Position numbers and translations under genes: made by a program | Shown here: piece after piece, positions 55,071 to 64,000 of the stretch | Position numbering within the stretch: position 1 is the stretch's first letter | How the letters are laid out: every line of letters begins with the position of its first letter | Assembly (NCBI GenBank): GCA_922989275.2 | Contig: OV277862.1 | Location: forward strand, 23,789,543 to 23,853,542 | DNA length: 64,000 bases | DNA from: Gari tellinella | Lineage: Eukaryota; Mollusca; Bivalvia; Cardiida; Psammobiidae | Direction of reading: 5' to 3' | Notes under the pieces: model-generated | Seen by the model: only the letters and a program-made list of their open reading frames with translations | Told to the model about the DNA's origin: nothing | The model's database searches: none

Positions 55071-55638
55071 AGATATACAGTTATGAATATGTATGATAAG
55101 AACTATTTTCTACATTCTAGCAGATGGTATCTTAAAGCAGGCTGACTGTAAAGCAGAAATTAGCGCCTTAAGCAGTCACCTATTTTCAAAACTGGAAACA
55201 GGCTATATAAATATGGGGTAATGGGTTAAAGGGTGAGTGATTGTGTACCACTTTGTGTAATTTATAAAGTGTCCAAAACAATCGGACTGTCCGAAACTAC
55301 CAGAGTATTGGTATTTAGAAAACTGAAAGTAAAGAATTCTGCTTTATTTCAAGTTCAACCTGATTTTAGTCAAGAGAGTTGATCAGTCTTTACCATGGAG
55401 TAATGGGTTAAAAAAGCTACATAATCATTAATAAAAAATAAACTTCTTTTTTTTATTTGTTGACAAAGCTAATATATTTACATGTACACTTTTTGAAACT
55501 ATCAATGTTGTTAAAAGATCAGACAGTAACCATGTTTTACAAATTGCAACACAGTTTTGTGCTTGTTCCAGTGCAATTTTTGTAAAAAAATGTAAAAGAC
55601 TGGAACACACTTAATTCCAATTTAGGCCAAAAAAACAA

Positions 55639-57250
55639 CAAGAGGGCCATGGCCCTAAATTCGCTCACCTGAGGACATTGAAGTTTGTACCTAAGTTGAC
55701 TGGGCAAGACAACATTTTAATATAACTATAAATGGAGTTATCTTCCAGACAAGAAAACATGACAAAAGTGAATTTTGTTGCCAAGCTTATGACCCTTATC
55801 CATGACACATCCTCTTATCAAGCTATTTCCATTTCCAATAAATGATAATTATTTCACTAGCGTCAGCAGAACTGGAATTATTTTCCTGACAATAAAATAT
55901 GACAAAGGGGAAAAACTAAATATTGCTGCCCTTGTGCATGGCATTTTCTCTCATCAGTTTCTTTCCATACATAAAATTTCATTACAATAGCATCAGTAGA
56001 ACTGAAGTTGTCTTCTTGACAAGAAAATATCACAAAGGGAAATAACTCAAAAAACAATGATGTCAGAGTTATGGCCTTTGCAAATGGCACTTCCTCTCAT
56101 CAGGCTCTTTCCAAATAGGCAATTTCATTTTACCCATTACCCCATAGCATGTTTCTAGTTTTGAAAATAGGTGGCCACCTAAAGCAGGTTGAAAGTAAAG
56201 CAGAATGTGTCTTAATGCACACTTTGCTTTACTTTCGCATCTTACATTTTCATGACTGTTTAAAGTGGAATTATTTTCTTAAGTAGAGGAATAAATCAAA
56301 GGCCTAAAAATGCACATTTATGGGGTAATGGGTTAACAAACGTCAGTATATGGGGGGAAAGGGTTGAATCCTGGACAACCAAAAATGACAAGACATACAG
56401 ATAACTCTGACAAAACCAATATTAAACATATGTATAAATATGGCATAACACATAATTACATAACTGTCAGTGGATCACTTCCAGATCCTGTTTCTCTAAG
56501 TATGAAGCAGACTGAACCATATCTAAACTTTAGCAGACAACATGTTCAGCTGATCATGACCAGTTCTGTGATACTCCCAAACTGTTGCATAATATTTGAC
56601 CTCAGTGGGTAGAGCTCTGGGGCTTACCCTTACCAGACTGAAATGATGTCTGCTTAAAACCTACTGTATGTGAAAGTGTACAAAAAAACAATTTAGAAAA
56701 TGTTAAGTTGGTAAATGAGTGGCAAATAGGTTGGATCCAGATTAGATGTAGCATTATGATTATGTTGCATCTGATCTGGATCCAAAATGTTTGCAAATAT
56801 TGGCTATTTGCCCTTAGTATATTAAGAGTAACTCAGGTAAAATACAGTTCTGCTTCATCAAAAATACTGTGAAACCTGCCTAGAGCAGCACTTAAACTGC
56901 GCAGGGTGGCGTCAAGTGTGACCCTAGGGATTTCATTTTAACAAACTATAGAGGAATCGACCAGGAGATTCTACTGTAAAAATATCAAAGCTTAGGGCCT
57001 AGTAGTTTTGGGCAAGAAGATTTTTTAAAGTTTTTTGCTTTTTTGCTTTTTCAAGCTGATATTTTGCTTTTTCTCTTTCATTTGAACAAATTCTGTAGAG
57101 AAGCATCCAAGGAACATCATGAGCAGTTTGAATCCGCCCTACAATCCGCAGGTTCAGAGGAGATGTCGTTTGAAGTAAATGTGAACGGACAGACGGACGG
57201 TGAGCTGTCACAATAGCTCACCTTGAGCCTTTGACTCAGACGAGCTAAAA
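55639..57250 (+). repeat. Interspersed repeat, AGAGGGCC...GAGCT family, copy 5
   Basis: It starts CAAGAGGGCCATGGCCCTAA with TTCGCTCACCTGAGG and ends CTCACCTTGAGCCTTTGACT and CGAGCTAAAAAA. From about 56400 it matches 1320-2179 closely, including the GGTGGCGTCAAGTGTGACCC segment. A hairpin MITE (56129-56336) is inserted. Confidence 0.65.
56129..56336. mobile_element. Hairpin MITE, CCCATTAC family
   Basis: The ends are TACCCATTACCCCATAGCAT and TATGGGGTAATGGGTTAA. The hairpin has GCAGAATGTGTC / TGCACACTTTGC arms. It is one of the clearer examples of the family's termini. Confidence 0.65.
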
Positions 57251-57447
57251 AATAGGTGTGGTTCAGGTAACATTGGTAAAAAAAATAGGGTAGGTAGGTA
57301 GGCTTCTTTTTTTTTTTTCAACTTTTTTTTTCTTTTCCAGATCCAACTGGTTTATACAGACTATTGACAAAGGTGACAGACAACCATTGACCACAATAAC
57401 TCACCATTGAGCAAAGGTGAACCAAAATTACAGTCTGGCAATATAGA

Positions 57448-58659
57448 CAAGAGGGCCTGAAGGCCCTGATATCGCTCACCATTTGATAGCTTTACCTTTG
57501 AATTTCACCCGTTTTATTCTAAATCCATTCAAGTTTGTCGACCTACTGTAGTACAGTAGAGTACATCAAAGGCAGATAACTAAAGCCTAAACAATACTGA
57601 AATGAAGCCTTTTTCTAGCATTTCAAAGTATATCAAGGGCAGGTAACTATTGCCACAATGATTACATTTCAACAATAATTGCACTCCTTCCAGAAGGTAT
57701 AGCTACATCCTTTGTGTACAAGTATAATCAAAATCCATTGAAAACTGTAGTTGCAAGAGTGTAAACGCTGTAAAATATGGCATTTTCAGCAATTCAAAGG
57801 TAGATATCTCTTGATCTATTTGTCCGATTCCAACCATAATCACCCTTTTTCGAACTCTTATGGTCATATACAATCTGGGCAAGTTTGAGAGAGCTTGGAT
57901 AAATATTGTGGCCTCTAGACCGTAAACACTGTTTAATATATCATTTTCAGCAATTCAAAGGTAGATAACTTTTGACCAGTTGATCCGATTACAACCATAA
58001 TTAAACTCATCCAAAGTCTTATGGTAATATACAATCTGAGTAAGTTTGAGAAAGATTGGATAAAATTTGTGAACTCTATAGAGTGTAAACATCGCTAAAT
58101 ATGGCATTTTCAGCAATTCAAAGGTAGATAACTCTTGACCTATAAGTCTGATTTCAACCATAATCAAACTCATCTGAACTCTTATAGTCATTTACAATCT
58201 GAGCAGGTTTGAGATGGATTAGATAAAAATTGTGGCCTCTAGAGTGTATACACTGTTAAATATGGCATTTTCAGCAATTTAAAGGTAGATAACTCTTGAT
58301 CTATTTGTCCGATTTCAACCAAAATCGAACTCATCCGAACTCTTATGGTCATATACAATCTGGGCAAGTTTTAGAAAGATTGTATAAATACTGTGGCCTC
58401 TAGAGTGTAAACACTGTTAAATATGGCATTTTCAGCAGTTCAAAGGTAGATAACTCATGACCCATTTGTCCGATTTCAACCATAATCGAACTCATCCAAA
58501 CTCTTATGGCAATATACTATCTGAGCAAGTTTGAGAAAGATTGGATAAATATTGTGGCCTCTAGAGTGTAAACACTAAAATTGTTGACGCCGCACGACGG
58601 ACGCCGGACATTCAAGGATTGCAAAAGCTCACCCTGAGCTAGCTCAGGTGAGCTAAAAA
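57448..58659 (+). repeat. Interspersed repeat, same family, copy 6 (160-bp modules)
   Basis: Ends as copies 3 and 4. The first 400 bases are nearly identical to copy 3 (including AATGAAGCCTTTTT and AACTGTAGTTGCAAGAGTGT). About five modules. No pogo insertion. Confidence 0.75.
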
Positions 58660-58872
58660 TAAAAACTTTAACAGTTTTAGCTTTCAAATCTCTTATGTTT
58701 TGTTTTCTAGATGCAAGTTGTTTATACGGACTGACAACAAAGGACAACAGACAGCCATTGACCACAATAGCTTTATACCATTGAGCACTGTGTGCTCAGG
58801 TGAGCTATAAATACAGTCTGACAATATAGAACTCCAACAGTTTAGATTTCAAATTGGTTTACATGTATATGC

Positions 58873-59089
58873 TTAACCCTTCTCTTGCTGTTCACATATA
58901 CACTTTTGAAAATAGTGTAAATCCAGATCAGCCAGTTCCTTAAGGAACCACCTGATCAGGATGTACACTATTTGCCAATCAGATTCCACATTTGTAGCCA
59001 ATATCCATGTGAAATATTATTTTATGGGTAAAAAATGTGAAATGGGCAGAGCTTTAAATATCTGAATATTCAGCAAGAGAACGGTTAAT
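58873..59089. mobile_element. TTAA-flanked MITE, 217 bp
   Basis: TTAACCCTTCTCTTGCTG (58873) and CAGCAAGAGAACGGTTAA (to 59089) are inverted with TTAA at both ends. The centre is a palindrome with CAGATCAGCCAGTTCCTTAA and complement-like arms. Confidence 0.7.
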
Positions 59090-59264
59090 ATCAGTTTGTA
59101 TTGCAAAATGCGTTTTTAACAAAAAACTGAATGTATCATGTATTCAATAAAATTGTCATTTGTACATGTACATAAAATCTGCCCACCAGCCCAATTTTTT
59201 TCAAAATCCAGATGAGAATCTTTTAAAAAACTATATTTCAGAATGTAACTGTAGTAGTAGGGCT

Positions 59265-59395
59265 GTGTATTGCCTGGCTGCTTGCAATACAATATGTATT
59301 GCAATACGGTGTAAGCAATATGCAATGCGTATTGCAATACGGAGATGCACGGCCATACAGTAATATTGGAATACAAATTCCAGTTGCAATACTGA
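59265..59395. repeat. Cluster of GTATTGCAATAC palindromes
   Basis: GTATTGCAATACGGTG, GTATTGCAATACGGAG and several half-copies (TTGCAATAC, GTATTGC) lie within 130 bases. It looks like the repetitive end of a transposon, but no partner end was found. Confidence 0.5.
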
Positions 59396-59399
59396 TTAA

Positions 59400-60140
59400 A
59401 ACGCTGAATACTTAAATAAAGATGGTTTTGTTTTCTTTTGATTTTATTAAATACCTTAAAGGTGAAATATATGCATTAAAAGAGAAACTAAAATATGCAG
59501 TGTTTGACACTAACTCTGAGTTTGACCGATTAGCAAGAATCCCATAGGGATCCCTGGTTTTGAAACTTCGCTTCTCTACAACAGATCAGGGTTCATTCCC
59601 AAATTTCATTGTAATTGAAGGAAGGAGAATGAAGAAAGAGTAATTATAACTATAAATTTTATTAAGGTTTAATACTGTGACGGTTTCTCCGAGTGAAGGG
59701 ATCGACTTTGTTGAAATCAACTAACTATAACTGGTGTTTTATATATCTCCCTTCAAAAATCAAATCTCAATATAAGAATCACTATGTAGATCTAGATTAG
59801 TTCTTATCATGTATCAATGGAAGTTAATTGTTTTTCTTATTTTTCTTTTTAAATATTGAACGGAAATACGTATTCATATTATCCCCAACTGTCATACTTC
59901 CTTCCCTTTCAGTATTTACAGTTTATCTGTGGGGGTAACGTGACTTGAAAGTAATAACCATTTCTTTTCAAAATACGCCGGTAAAAATCCGCGAAAACTG
60001 ATGACAATTTGTTACAATGTCTACTGTGTTTTTGTAACACAAAAACTTGACAGAAATGATTAAATAACGATCTTGATAACACGTGCTGATATGTTTTTCT
60101 GAAGTTGTTCACCGAGATTTCGAAAAATTCACATTATCTT
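59400..60140. other. Sequence without supported gene
   Basis: AT-rich to 60000, then more CpG. Short frames on both strands are not supported by any recognised content. Confidence 0.4.
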
Positions 60141-60149
60141 TCAAATAAC

Positions 60150-60470
60150 TCTATCGACGCAACTTACGATTTTACTATAGTTCGAAACCAGGTTGGCAAC
60201 GCCCACCAATTTGACGCACGCGCATGTCATACTTTTATGACAACAGCAATCAAAACAATTTTTAGGCCAGAAATCTACACCAGCTGTCAATTTTGTATCC
60301 TGATTGGCAGATCGGTTGCAGTTTGCATAATCTCGCGAGATTTTCACTTTCGACACGTAATTTCAACAACGTGTCACAGAGCCTTTCTTCACATCCTAGT
60401 GCGACACGTTGCTGTGCTCTTCCAAGGATTCGTACTTCCGGTTCCGGTCAGAAATGGCGGAAAAAAAATA
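60150..60470 (+). promoter_or_regulatory. CpG-rich promoter-like region upstream of LINE ORF1
   Basis: It holds the perfect palindrome TCTCGCGAGA (60331-60340), a known core-promoter motif in animals. ACTTCCGGTTCCGG (60434-60447, ETS-like sites) and AAATGGCGG (60452-60460, YY1-like) follow. ATTGGCAG (60303-60310) could be an inverted CCAAT box. The region ends about 150 bases before the ORF1 start codon, so it may be the LINE's own 5' UTR promoter or a host promoter next to which the LINE landed. Confidence 0.4.
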
Positions 60471-60617
60471 CACACGAGGAAAAATACTTTTAAATTCCTA
60501 TTTTAAACACTCATTATGCAGTATTTCTTGAAGAGTTCTCATCATATTTGTACAATAGATATAGTTGACATTAATTAATTGTCTGTTGAACACGCGTATT
60601 TCGTAAATTCTTCAAAA

Positions 60618-61466
60618 ATGACAGACGCTGGTAAATGCAAGGATTGTGGACAGAAGATAAACTCCTCAAACAAGGCAGTAGAGTGCAGCTTTTGTGAGAA
60701 TCTGTATTGTCAAAAATGTTCAAAGGTCAAGCAGTCAGTGTTCGTTGAAATTGGAAAAATTGATGGAGTGATCTTCCACTGCATCCATTGCAGAATTGCA
60801 ATGCCTTCCATAAGCAAAGTTCTGGCGAAAATTGATTCTATGGATGAAAGACTCATGAAAATGGAAAAGAAACAGCCAGAGGAGATAGTCGGTAGAGAGG
60901 TGATAAGAGAAATGATTAGAGAGGAGAAGGAGGAGGAGCAGGAGAAAGATACCAGAAAGTTGAACTTAGTTGTGCATAATTTACCAGAAAGCAGGAAAAT
61001 AAACATGAGGGAGCAGAAGGAGGATGACAGTGAAGAGGTGCACAGGATTCTATCTGAAACATTGAGCTTGACTCTAAATGTGAAAGATGTGTTTAGACTT
61101 GGCAGACATTCCATTGGGAGAAAACCAAGACCTGTGCGAATCACAGTTGATGATTTTGAGTCAAAACGACAAATTCTAAATACATCGAGACATCTAAAAA
61201 ACCATGAAAAGTTCTCTTCCGTTTTCATAACACCAGATCTAACGGCTAGCCAGAGAAAAGATGCATTCAATCTTCGTGAGGAAAAAAGAAAAAGAGAAAG
61301 GGAGGAAGAAACAAATCTGGCCATTCGTAAAGGTAGAATTGTGAAAATGAAACCAATTGAAATCATGGATAATGATCATAGTTATACCCAGGTTAGATCT
61401 CTGAGAAATATGAAGGGTAACTCTTCTCCAAGGCGTGAGGAGGAGAGAGACTTATTTCGGAAATGA
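60618..61466 (+). CDS. LINE ORF1: PHD-like zinc finger and coiled coil, intact
   Basis: The start MTDAGKCKDCGQ at 60618 (context AAAATGA) is preferred over the in-frame ATG at 60579. Residues 7-63 hold a zinc-binding region with CxxC pairs (CKDC, CSFC, CQKC, CIHC), spaced like a PHD finger but with Cys where the usual His stands (LYCQKC). A coiled coil follows (IDSMDERLMKMEKKQPEEIV, then an E/K-rich stretch). Next is an RNA-binding-like segment (KLNLVVHNLPESRK; VKDVFRLGRHSIGRKPRPVR) similar to ORF1 of L2/CR1-type LINEs. The C-terminus is basic. The frame is 282 codons without a stop, in contrast to the broken ORF2. Confidence 0.8.
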   Translation: MTDAGKCKDCGQKINSSNKAVECSFCENLYCQKCSKVKQSVFVEIGKIDGVIFHCIHCRIAMPSISKVLAKIDSMDERLMKMEKKQPEEIVGREVIREMIREEKEEEQEKDTRKLNLVVHNLPESRKINMREQKEDDSEEVHRILSETLSLTLNVKDVFRLGRHSIGRKPRPVRITVDDFESKRQILNTSRHLKNHEKFSSVFITPDLTASQRKDAFNLREEKRKREREEETNLAIRKGRIVKMKPIEIMDNDHSYTQVRSLRNMKGNSSPRREEERDLFRK

Positions 61467-63460
61467 AACTTCCATTGCATCAAGTTGTAAATATGTTAAT
61501 TGTTCCAGTTCTACAAGTTTGAATTCCAGTTTAAGTAGTTTAAACACCAGTTCAACTAGTTTATACTCAGAAGGTACAGACTTTTGTAATGCTACTAGTC
61601 ATAGTAGTTTTAGTAGTTTGAACACTAGTTCAACTAGTTTATACTCTGAAAGTACAGACTTTTTTGATGATTCTAGTCATAGTGGGTTACGTATATATTA
61701 TACAAATGCAGATAATTTATTAAACAAGTTCGATGAGTTTGAGCTATTAGTGACTACGCATAATATTGACATAGCAGTGGTAACAGAAGTTTTCCCAAAG
61801 AACATTAAAGCCTCAGATATTGATTCCCATGAATATTGTTTAAAAGGTTTTCAGTGCTTTACCGTAAATTTGACAGAAAAGTGTCGCGGAGTTGCTATTT
61901 ACATAAGAAATGATATTGCAGCAGATTATTGCAGTGAATTGAATTCTTAGGACAGTACATTTTCAGAATCTGTTTGGGTTGTATTGAGGCTCTCTGATGG
62001 TAAAAAGTTACTACTTGGAGGAATCTACAAGTCGCCATCATCAAATGCAGAGAATCACAGAAACCTTAATCTACTGTTAACTGAAGTATCTAACTTACAG
62101 CATGATCATTTAATCATTCTTGGTGATTTTAATTTTCCTGAGATTGACTGGAGTACTTGGACTATAAACAGAAATGAAACGCATCCAGCATTTTCGTTTA
62201 TTGAATGTTTGAGAGACAACTTCCTTAGTCAGAGTGTAAATGGATATACAAGATACAGGGATGGTCAGAATCCAAGTTGTTTAGACTTGTTGTTGAGTGA
62301 TAATCTAACAGAGGTTGAGAATCTTCGATTTTTTTTGACTTTATCAGTGCTTTGACTATAAATACTGAAAAGATTGACAGACCTAAGTTTTTCAAAGGAA
62401 ATTATGCTGAGATAAAAAGTTTTTTAAGTAATATAGACTGGGCTCAGATGGATACTATGGATGTGGAAGAGTCTTGGACATTCTATAGAAAGATATATTC
62501 CTAGGACAGTAAATAAGAAAAGTTTCCAGAAACCTAGGTGGATGGATTATTACTGTGTGAGAAGGATAAAGAAAAAGTATCATGCTTCGAAACGATTTAC
62601 CCATAGTCATAGCTATAGAGATTACCAGGCTTATTGTAAACTATGAAATCAGGTGACAAAGGCCATTCGTTACTCTAAAAAGAAATACCAAAAAGGAGTT
62701 GCGGAGAGTTGCAAAACAAGCCCGAAATCATTTTGGAGTTATATAAAAAGTGAAACAAACAGTATAAGTGAAATAGGAGACTTAGTAGATAAAGATGGAA
62801 AAATAGTGACAGGTAACGTTGATAAAGCAAATGTTTTAAATGAATTTTTTGCTTCAGTCTTTACCAGAGAGGGTGATGGAAATCTACCAGAATTTAAAGA
62901 TAAGCTTGAAGATGAAGAGTTTATTAACAATATAACTATCTCATCTGACTGTGTATTAAAACATCTCAGAAACTTAAATGTCTCAAAAGCTTGTGGTCCC
63001 GATGGGTGTCATCCATATTTCCTTAAACAATGTGCTGATGAATTGTATATACCATTGAGTAAGATTTTCCAAAAGTCGGTTCAGAGTGGAGTTTTACCAA
63101 ATGATTGGAAAGTTGCTAACATTAGTAGTTTATTTAAGAAGGGAAGAAAGACTGGTCCCGGTAATTACCGGCCTGTGTCATTAACATCAGTGGTATGTAA
63201 AGTTCTGGAAAAAATAATTAGAGAAAGCATTGTAGATCACCTTTCTAAGCATAATTTACTATCTGATTGTCAATTTGGATTTATGAAGCATAGAAATACA
63301 ATGACTCAACTTTTATCAGTAATGGAGGATTGGACAGAAGCATTTGAAAACAATTTACAAGTTGATACTGTCTATTTAGATTTTCGTAAGGCTTTTGATA
63401 GTGTACCGCACCAAAGACTTTTGCAAAAAATTAAGTCGTATGGAACAACAGGACAGATAC
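61435..63460 (+). pseudogene. LINE ORF2 (endonuclease-reverse transcriptase), broken and 3'-truncated
   Basis: The frame overlaps the ORF1 end. A Ser/Thr-rich lead contains a duplicated module (SSLNTSSTSLYSE) at about 61520-61670. An APE-type endonuclease follows: LRIYYTNADNLLNKFDEF, VVTEVFPKN, RGVAIYIRND, LLLGGIYKSPSS, HLIILGDFNFPEIDW, SCLDLLLSD. Breaks: TAG 61948, a shift in a T-run at 62331, a shift back near 62495, TGA 62644. [69 protein letters not shown]. The sequence stops matching after GTTGQ at about 63460, before the xADD motif. CR1/L2-like by text. Confidence 0.85.
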
Positions 63461-63539
63461 CATGGAGAAAGGACAAATGGAGAAGTATCCGGCCTGCTCG
63501 CGATTTATCGTGTCGTTCAATCAGCGGCGCTCGCTGGCG

Positions 63540-64000
63540 GCTAGAAAACAACGTTTTTCCGAAAGTTTGGTGTTAATAGAAATGCTTTTAATGTTATCTT
63601 TTCGTTATAAATTTTAATACAGATGTTTTATAAGACCATGATCTCGCGACTAGTACAAAATTTGAGGCGATAGCTTATAATTTGTTTGTTTAGTGAGTTT
63701 GTGAAAATGAGAGAGAAAACGTACAGTACTGTATTTTCCGTTTTTCCTACGAAAGTTTGGTGTTAATAGAAATGCTTTTAATGCTATCTTTTCGTTATAA
63801 ATTTTAATACAGATGTTTTATTAAACCATGATCTCACGACTAGTACAAAATTTGAGGCGATAGCTTATAAATTGTTAGTTTAGTGAGGTTTTGAAAATGA
63901 GAGAAAAACGTATTTTTGCGTTTACCTACGAAGTTTGGTGTTAATATAAATGCTTTTAATGTCATCTTATCGTTATAAATTTTAATACAGATGTTTTATT
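63540..64000. repeat. Satellite-like tandem repeat, 180-190 bp, runs off the window
   Basis: GAAAGTTTGGTGTTAATAGA begins at 63561 and 63751, and a variant (GAAGTTTGGTGTTAATATAA) at about 63930. Inside each unit are ATGCTTTTAATG, TCGTTATAAATTTTAATACA, CTCGCGACTAGTACAAAATT and GAGGCGATAGCTTATAA. The first unit is preceded by CGGCGCTCGCTGGCGGCTAG. At least 2.4 units are visible. Confidence 0.85.

Larger units (their letters stand above)
53484..55236. mobile_element. TTAA hairpin MITE split by a composite retroelement insert
   Basis: The left half (53484-53560: TTAACCCATTAACCCATAAA ... GAAATAGTTCCAATTTACA) and the right half (from about 55073: TATACAGTTATGAATATG ... GGGGTAATGGGTTAA) belong to one MITE when compared with intact copies. 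Between them are an antisense gag fragment with its LTR and a sense LINE 3' fragment. Confidence 0.7.

Noticed and set aside
60105..60506. 133-codon plus-strand frame upstream of the LINE ORF1
   Set aside because: It covers the promoter-like region, uses poor context and shows no domain. Better explained as 5' UTR or promoter sequence.
60710..61366. 218-codon minus-strand frame
   Set aside because: It is the shadow of LINE ORF1 on the opposite strand.

Overview
The window is eukaryotic, almost certainly a mollusc and most likely a bivalve. It has one spliced host gene with very long introns, dense interspersed repeats ending in GACGGACAGACGG-type runs and GGTGAGCTAAAAA tails, and many retroelement families (DIRS-like, CR1/jockey-like LINEs, Ty3/gypsy-like gag, tRNA-derived SINEs, TIR elements, TTAA-flanked MITEs). 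The bivalve assignment rests on general familiarity with such repeats and was not tested by any search.

The host gene lies on the minus strand. Six coding exons with matching splice phases run from 46498 down to 3437 and give the first 372 codons of a CLHC1-like protein (clathrin heavy chain linker domain-containing protein 1). The start codon is at 46492-46490. The 3' exons lie off the left edge. No complete second host gene is visible; CpG-rich, promoter-like stretches occur at about 50.7-51.1 kb and 60.15-60.47 kb.

The rest is mobile DNA, much of it nested. 4.2-8.6 kb: a long-TIR foldback element with an ATG mini-exon in each arm, enclosing a dead LINE. 10.3-15.5 kb: a 5.2 kb TIR element with a C2H2-finger ORF. 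16-22.5 kb: small TIR elements, including a 1 kb element with a 5-bp target duplication. 25.15-30.3 kb: a decayed DIRS-like tyrosine-recombinase retrotransposon (gag, RT-RNase H, YR) ending in a perfect 86-bp-arm palindrome. 30.5-34.2 kb: a TIR element with a two-exon pseudogene of unknown function. 34.6-38.5 kb: a hAT-like element (8-bp duplication) enclosing a pogo/Tigger-like element and a 102-bp minisatellite that is itself split by a TTAA MITE. 39.5-42.4 kb: another TIR element with a second one nested in it. 43.5-58.7 kb: several interspersed repeats built from 145-bp or about 160-bp modules, plus a MITE split by an LTR/gag-LINE composite. 60.1-63.5 kb: a CR1-like LINE with an intact PHD-like ORF1 and a broken ORF2, running into a 180-190 bp satellite that continues past the window edge.

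The most unusual items are three TIR elements within 17 kb that each show 5-bp target duplications, one with gene-start exons embedded in its TIRs; the DIRS terminal palindrome; and the three-level nested hAT locus whose minisatellite proves the exact empty site of a TTAA MITE.
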